Source: Roseinatronobacter alkalisoli (GTDB lineage Bacteria; Pseudomonadota; Alphaproteobacteria; Rhodobacterales; Rhodobacteraceae). From it: a stretch of 33,277 bases of DNA. The DNA lies in NCBI RefSeq assembly GCF_028745735.1, contig NZ_JAQZSM010000033.1, positions 1 to 33,277 of the forward strand, written 5' to 3'. Below the pieces are notes generated by a model. The model saw only the letters and a program-made list of their open reading frames with translations, had not been told where the DNA came from and searched no databases. This document shows, piece by piece, positions 31,755 to 33,277 of the stretch (position 1 is the stretch's first letter; each line of letters starts with the position of its first letter). Both the position numbers and the translations under genes were made by a program.

Positions 31755-32369
31755 ATGAGCGACCTGACGATTTACCTGACCGGCCTTGGCATTGGCCTGA
31801 GTCTGATCATCGCCATTGGTGCGCAGAATGCCTTTGTTCTGCGCCAGGGCCTGCGCGGGTCGCATGTCTTCCCGGTGGTGCTGACCTGTGCGCTGTCAGA
31901 TGCGATTCTGATCGTGGTCGGAGTGACCAGTTTCGCCAAAATCGCCGCATGGTTGCCGATGGTCGATCCGGTCATGCGCTATGGCGGCGCTGCGTTTCTG
32001 GTCTGGTATGGGGCGCGCAACATGCGCGCGGCCTTTACCTCATCGCAAGCACTATGGATCGATGGCGCAGCCCCGCGAGAGCCGCTGCGCCCTGTGCTGC
32101 TGACAGCGCTGGCGCTGACATGGCTGAATCCGCATGTCTATCTCGATACCGTGGTCTTGCTGGGTACGATCTCGACGCAGTATGCTGGCCAGCAGTTTGC
32201 CTTTGCCGCTGGTGCGGTGAGCGGATCCTTCCTGTTCTTTTTCGCGCTCGGCTATGGCGCTGGCAAACTGAGGCCGCTTTTCGCGCAACCGAGCGCTTGG
32301 CGGCTCCTGGAGGGCGGAATTGCTCTGGTGATGTGGGCAATTGCTGTGAAATTGATTTTGTCAGCCTGA
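31755..32369 (+). CDS. argO: LysE/ArgO-family amino acid exporter
   Basis: A 204-residue inner-membrane protein with about six hydrophobic segments. It carries the family motif GLSLIIAIGAQNAFVLRQGL near the N terminus, SDAILIVVGV, VWYGARNM and TWLNPHVYLDTVVLLGTI, which identify the LysE/ArgO branch of the LysE superfamily. It exports arginine and/or lysine. GGAGG precedes the ATG at 31755. It is divergent from argP, the usual regulatory pair, and ends in a hairpin terminator. Confidence 0.88.
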   Translation: MSDLTIYLTGLGIGLSLIIAIGAQNAFVLRQGLRGSHVFPVVLTCALSDAILIVVGVTSFAKIAAWLPMVDPVMRYGGAAFLVWYGARNMRAAFTSSQALWIDGAAPREPLRPVLLTALALTWLNPHVYLDTVVLLGTISTQYAGQQFAFAAGAVSGSFLFFFALGYGAGKLRPLFAQPSAWRLLEGGIALVMWAIAVKLILSA

Positions 32370-32380
32370 ACAGGCTGTTT
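32362..32380 (+). terminator. Terminator overlapping the exporter stop codon
   Basis: CAGCCTG-AA-CAGGCTG followed by TTT; the TGA stop (32367-32369) lies within the hairpin. The loop is short and the T-run weak, so efficiency is uncertain. Confidence 0.5.
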
Positions 32381-32488
32381 CGCGTGGATCAATATCCTGA
32401 AGCATCACTCTATCGGGCATCGAATACTCGTTGACGCGCTGCATCCGCAACTCTGCTTGGGCGCCGAGTGGTCTTGCGCAATGCCCGA

Positions 32489-32512
32489 ACCCGGCGGGTT
32501 TCCCCGCCGGGT
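32489..32512. terminator. GC-rich hairpin downstream of ssb
   Basis: Perfect ten-base stem ACCCGGCGGG-TTTC-CCCGCCGGGT located 23 bases past the ssb stop. No U-tract on either strand, so it may stabilise the 3' end rather than terminate by itself. Confidence 0.55.
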
Positions 32513-32535
32513 CCAAGGGGGAGACCCCGTTCTTT

Positions 32536-32940
32536 TCAGAACGGGATCTCGTCGTCTTTGTCGACCAGCTCGGGGTTTTCACTCTCGGCCGATTTCGGGC
32601 GGCTCAGGAAGTCGACCTTCTCGGCGATGATTTCGCAGCCGTAGCGGTCATTGCCCGCGGCGTCGGTCCACTTGGTGTAGTGGATGCGGCCGTGGACGAG
32701 AACCTTAATGCCCTTTTCGCAATGCTCCGCGACCGTTTTGCCCAGACCGTTGAAGCAGGTGATGCGGTGCCATTCCGTGTCCATCACCCGGTAGCCGTTC
32801 TCGTCGCGCAGGACGCGACCTTCCGAGAGGCGGGGGCGGGAGGTGGCGAGGCTGAAGTTGGTGATGTTGGTGCCGCCTTGGGTGGTGCGGGCTTCGGGTT
32901 TTTGGCCAATGTTGCCGGCGAGGATGACGATATTCTGCAT
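32536..32940 (-). CDS. ssb: Single-stranded DNA-binding protein, accessory-module type
   Basis: ATG at 32938-32940 with AAGGAAG upstream; 134 residues. OB-fold start MQNIVILAGNIGQKPEARTT, TNFSLATSRPRL, the WHRITCFNGLGKTVAEHCEK core and KVLVHGRIHYTKWTDAAGND, and the acidic tail DKDDEIPF that docks replication proteins. This is a shortened plasmid/phage-type SSB rather than the chromosomal one. It coats single-stranded DNA during replication or transfer. Such genes usually sit beside DUF932, but here argP and its exporter intervene. Confidence 0.92.
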   Translation of the reverse strand: MQNIVILAGNIGQKPEARTTQGGTNITNFSLATSRPRLSEGRVLRDENGYRVMDTEWHRITCFNGLGKTVAEHCEKGIKVLVHGRIHYTKWTDAAGNDRYGCEIIAEKVDFLSRPKSAESENPELVDKDDEIPF

Positions 32941-33277
32941 GTCTAGCTTCCTTCTGTGTCCTGTCTTCGGGACCGTCCCTTCGACAAGACCCGGAAAAAG
33001 CCCGTCGGGTGACACGTGCACGGTGGACAGCATGGACACCGGAAACCCCCAAAGGACCGGGGTGGAGCGGGCAGGACGCCGTAGGCGGCCAACACGGCCC
33101 GGGCTGGCGCGGGGTTGCGCGTGAGAGCCAGAACGGGATTAGGGGATTGTCAGTCGAAGGGATGGGCCAGATGCCAGACCCTGGACCTGTCATCCGGCCA
33201 ACATGGCCTGTCAGAACCCAAGCCCAGCACGGCTCTGGCGGCAGAGACACCAGATCACAGATTTCCGCCACCCCTGC
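32941..33277. other. Upstream region of ssb, no gene recognised
   Basis: About 340 bases to the window edge. The first 60 bases contain the ssb ribosome site. Open frames across the rest are compositional shadows; no family, RNA gene or clear promoter was recognised. Confidence 0.5.

Noticed and set aside
1-33277. CRISPR arrays, tRNA or rRNA genes
   Set aside because: The only regular tandem repeat is the 267-bp coding repeat in the VWA gene; no spacer-repeat pattern, tRNA cloverleaf or rRNA core was seen by eye.

Overview
The window looks like a Rhodobacterales (alphaproteobacterial, Roseobacter/Paracoccus-like) replicon. This rests on an H-NS/HvrA-type protein, alphaproteobacterial transposase relatives (IS5/IS427 group, IS1182, IS6), a monohaem cytochrome c, and an accessory module typical of alphaproteobacterial plasmids and integrative elements (SSB, DUF932, strawberry-notch helicase, toprim/DUF7146, DUF2493, WGR). 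The genus cannot be fixed from the sequence alone.

Region 1 (1-7.3 kb) is ordinary-looking and partly decayed: a frameshifted H-NS-like gene, an IS4-family transposase tail, a secreted von Willebrand A protein with four almost identical 89-residue repeats, a membrane-protein/ClpP-fold pair of unknown role, a cytochrome c and a VOC protein. Region 2 (7.5-12.5 kb) is an insertion-sequence graveyard: RND-efflux, IS5, IS6, IS630 and IS1182 remnants and one end-complete but frameshifted IS427-group element. Between the remnants sits a PAAR-domain protein with a C-terminal M91-type zinc metallopeptidase, a likely type VI secretion effector, followed by a secreted protein that could be its immunity partner.

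Region 3 (12.5-30.6 kb) is the accessory module, read mostly on the minus strand: DUF932, an antitoxin-like gene, two toxin-antitoxin pairs with palindromic operators (DUF1778/GNAT and Phd-like/PemK-like), strawberry notch, toprim primase-like, DUF2493, WGR and DUF6429. The strawberry-notch gene is cut between its two helicase lobes by a 6.28-kb element (17338-23621) with 163-bp terminal inverted repeats. The element carries three overlapping tyrosine recombinases (a recombinase-in-trio, RIT, arrangement) and a convergent cargo gene: an archaeo-eukaryotic primase of the TOTE-conflict type fused to a superfamily 2 helicase. A second, truncated RIT-like end lies at 28.9-29.9 kb. It has broken both the antitoxin-like gene and DUF932, and its outer end resembles that of the intact element, including a 22-bp palindrome at the host boundary.

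Region 4 (30.7-33.3 kb) holds a divergent argP-type LysR regulator and LysE/ArgO exporter, then the single-strand-binding protein that normally belongs with the accessory module. The most interesting object is the RIT element with its primase-helicase cargo, together with its asymmetric end and its apparent target preference.
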